Shown: positions 5,219 through 6,439 of the stretch, one piece after another
Layout of the letters: each line of letters starts with the position of its first letter
Numbering within the stretch: the first letter of the stretch is position 1
NCBI GenBank assembly: GCA_946482615.1
Contig: CAMLSF010000190.1
Span: forward strand, 1 to 6,439
Reading direction: 5' to 3'
DNA from: an uncultured Chromatiaceae bacterium
GTDB taxonomy: Bacteria > Pseudomonadota > Gammaproteobacteria > Enterobacterales > Alteromonadaceae
Length of the DNA: 6,439 nt
Made by a program: the position numbers and the translations under genes
Notes under the pieces: generated by a model
Database searches by the model: none
Seen by the model: the letters and a program-made list of their open reading frames with translations, nothing else
What the model was told of the DNA's origin: nothing

Positions 5219-6358
5219 TTGCTGCTGACTTTAGTGGTGAATCTGATGATTGGCTGTTATCTGGCGATGGTGTATTTGTTGCGCCGCCATGATAAAAGTT
5301 TTCTGCTCTGGTCTCTCGCCTGTTTAGTTTTTGTCGCCGGAGGTTGTGCTGCCGGGGCAAGAGCTTATCTAGACCAACCTCTGATCACCTATCTGTTGGC
5401 AGATTTTTTACTCTTATGTGCCCCTGCTTTGCTGGTGACTGGCTTAGTGCTTTTTACGCGTGGCCGTCTGAGTACCAGATCCAGACAGCAGGTCGCCTTG
5501 TTAGTGACCTTGTACCTGCTGATGCAGAGCATGTTGCATCAGGTACAGAATGCGTCTTCCGCTTTTACGGCCTTTAGTATTGCGGTGCTGTTTATTTACG
5601 CCACAGTGCTTTTGAAACAGGCCAGATTAAACCCTGTGTTTCCTGTTCTGGTGCTGCAAACTATGTTTTTGTCGCACGCTGTATTGATGCTGCTACAAGT
5701 GCTGTTGCTGTTGCCTTATATAGGCGAAGACTTCAACACTTTTAGCCTGCCGGGGCTGCAATGGGTGTTGCTGGGGCATTTGTTGCTGACCACCAGCACA
5801 GGATTGATGTTGCCTTTGTTGTCCTTTTCTCACACTGAAAGTCAGTTACTGCGGCTGACTGAATTGGATGATTTAACCCAGTTGCTAAACCGCCGTGAGT
5901 TTTTAAAAAGAGCTGAGCAGGCTTTGTTACACAACAGACGTCAGCAGTACAGCGTGGTGGTACTGATGATTGACCTGGATCACTTTAAGCTGATTAACGA
6001 CAGATGGGGTCATGCCATTGGTGATTTGGCGCTGAAAAAAGTGGCTGATTTACTCAAAGTAGGGCTGCGTACTTCAGACCTGATTGGCCGGCTCGGCGGG
6101 GAAGAATTTGCCGTATTAATGCCACACACCAGTGCAGAACAAGCGGCGTTGATTGGTCAGCGTTTATGTGAACGTATTGCGCACCATGCCTGGGAAATTG
6201 AAGCCAGACCGGTGAAATTAACTGTCAGTGTGGGCGGCGCCAGTTGCGTCGGCGCTCTGCGGGATCTGAAAGACTTATTGGCCGATGCAGATCAGGCCTT
6301 GTATCAGGCCAAAGCCGAAGGGCGGAACCGGATAGTATTTGGCTCTGAGCCTGTCTGA
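5219..6358 (+). CDS. Membrane diguanylate cyclase, seven-helix sensor plus GGDEF domain
   Basis: 379 residues if begun at TTG 5219, the first conventional start; 392 if begun at ATT 5180, which has the better ribosome site. About seven membrane helices (roughly 1-22, 27-49, 55-79, 91-110, 114-133, 138-168, 177-203) form an unnamed MASE-like sensor. The GGDEF domain (about 211-375) looks active: D-D-L-T-Q-L-L-N-R-R (217-226), metal-binding Asp in M-I-D-L-D-H-F-K (Asp252), G-G-E-E-F (293-297) and A-D-Q-A-L-Y-Q-A-K (357-365). An R-T-S-D inhibitory site (284-287) lies five residues before GGEEF, so product feedback is expected. It converts two GTP to c-di-GMP at the inner membrane. The signal sensed is unknown. 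It is 119 bp after the CNB gene with its own promoter, and a strong terminator follows 14 bases after the TGA. Confidence 0.93.
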   Translation: MLLTLVVNLMIGCYLAMVYLLRRHDKSFLLWSLACLVFVAGGCAAGARAYLDQPLITYLLADFLLLCAPALLVTGLVLFTRGRLSTRSRQQVALLVTLYLLMQSMLHQVQNASSAFTAFSIAVLFIYATVLLKQARLNPVFPVLVLQTMFLSHAVLMLLQVLLLLPYIGEDFNTFSLPGLQWVLLGHLLLTTSTGLMLPLLSFSHTESQLLRLTELDDLTQLLNRREFLKRAEQALLHNRRQQYSVVVLMIDLDHFKLINDRWGHAIGDLALKKVADLLKVGLRTSDLIGRLGGEEFAVLMPHTSAEQAALIGQRLCERIAHHAWEIEARPVKLTVSVGGASCVGALRDLKDLLADADQALYQAKAEGRNRIVFGSEPV

Positions 6359-6372
6359 GCATCAAAGCCTGC

Positions 6373-6408
6373 GAATAAAAAAACGGCCAACAGGCCGTTT
6401 TTTTATTC
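6373..6408. terminator. Strong bidirectional intrinsic terminator
   Basis: A perfect 16-bp inverted repeat (6373-6388 with 6393-6408) around an AACA loop. The core is ACGGCC/GGCCGT, with a seven-T tract after it and a matching A tract before it, so it can stop transcripts from both sides. It ends the cyclase transcript and would also serve a convergent gene on the right. Confidence 0.93.
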
Positions 6409-6417
6409 ATATCTGAC

Positions 6418-6439
6418 TTAGTCAGCCCACTTATTCGAC
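6418..6439 (-). CDS. Possible C-terminal end of a convergent gene
   Basis: On the minus strand a TAA at 6420-6418 is preceded in frame by codons for S-N-K-W-A-D. The stop is nine bases from the bidirectional terminator, the usual layout for convergent genes. Only six codons are visible, so the product cannot be named and the call rests mostly on context. Confidence 0.3.

Overview
The window looks like chromosomal DNA of a gammaproteobacterium, most likely an Alteromonadales/Chromatiaceae-type marine or freshwater organism such as Rheinheimera. This is an inference from protein style, moderate GC, strong AAGGAG ribosome sites and a KefF/KefC pair close to the enterobacterial one. No database was searched. 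There are no rRNA or tRNA genes, CRISPR arrays, insertion sequences or phage genes.

Left part (1-1481, minus strand): a tight three-gene operon read right to left. It encodes a PadR-type repressor with a TTG start, a HAAS/DUF1700-type two-helix membrane protein, and the N-terminal 140 residues of a membrane-anchored protein that looks like a calcineurin-type metallophosphoesterase cut by the window edge. In front of padR lie four operator-like dyads whose centres are exactly 18 bp apart (1405, 1423, 1441, 1459). A candidate promoter overlaps the outermost one.

Middle (1571-2228): a single minus-strand gene for a small secreted six-cysteine protein of unknown function, with its own candidate promoter and palindrome and a GC-rich hairpin after its stop. 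A 212-bp divergent gap separates it from the plus-strand genes.

Right part (2229-6408, plus strand): kefF, kefC and a stand-alone cyclic-nucleotide-binding (CNB) protein form an operon (11-bp overlap, then an 11-bp gap). KefC is a glutathione-gated K+/H+ antiporter that acidifies the cytoplasm under electrophile attack; KefF is its soluble activator. The CNB gene beside kefC suggests a further, nucleotide-dependent input. After a 119-bp gap with its own promoter comes a seven-helix membrane diguanylate cyclase with intact GGEEF and I-site. Its best ribosome site points to a non-canonical ATT start 39 bp upstream of the first usual start codon. A perfect 16-bp-stem bidirectional terminator closes the region, followed by what may be the last codons of a convergent gene.

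The most noteworthy items are the 18-bp-phased operator array, the KefF-KefC-CNB operon beside a cyclase, the degenerate flavin/active-site loops of KefF, the PadR-HAAS-phosphoesterase combination, and the possible ATT start.
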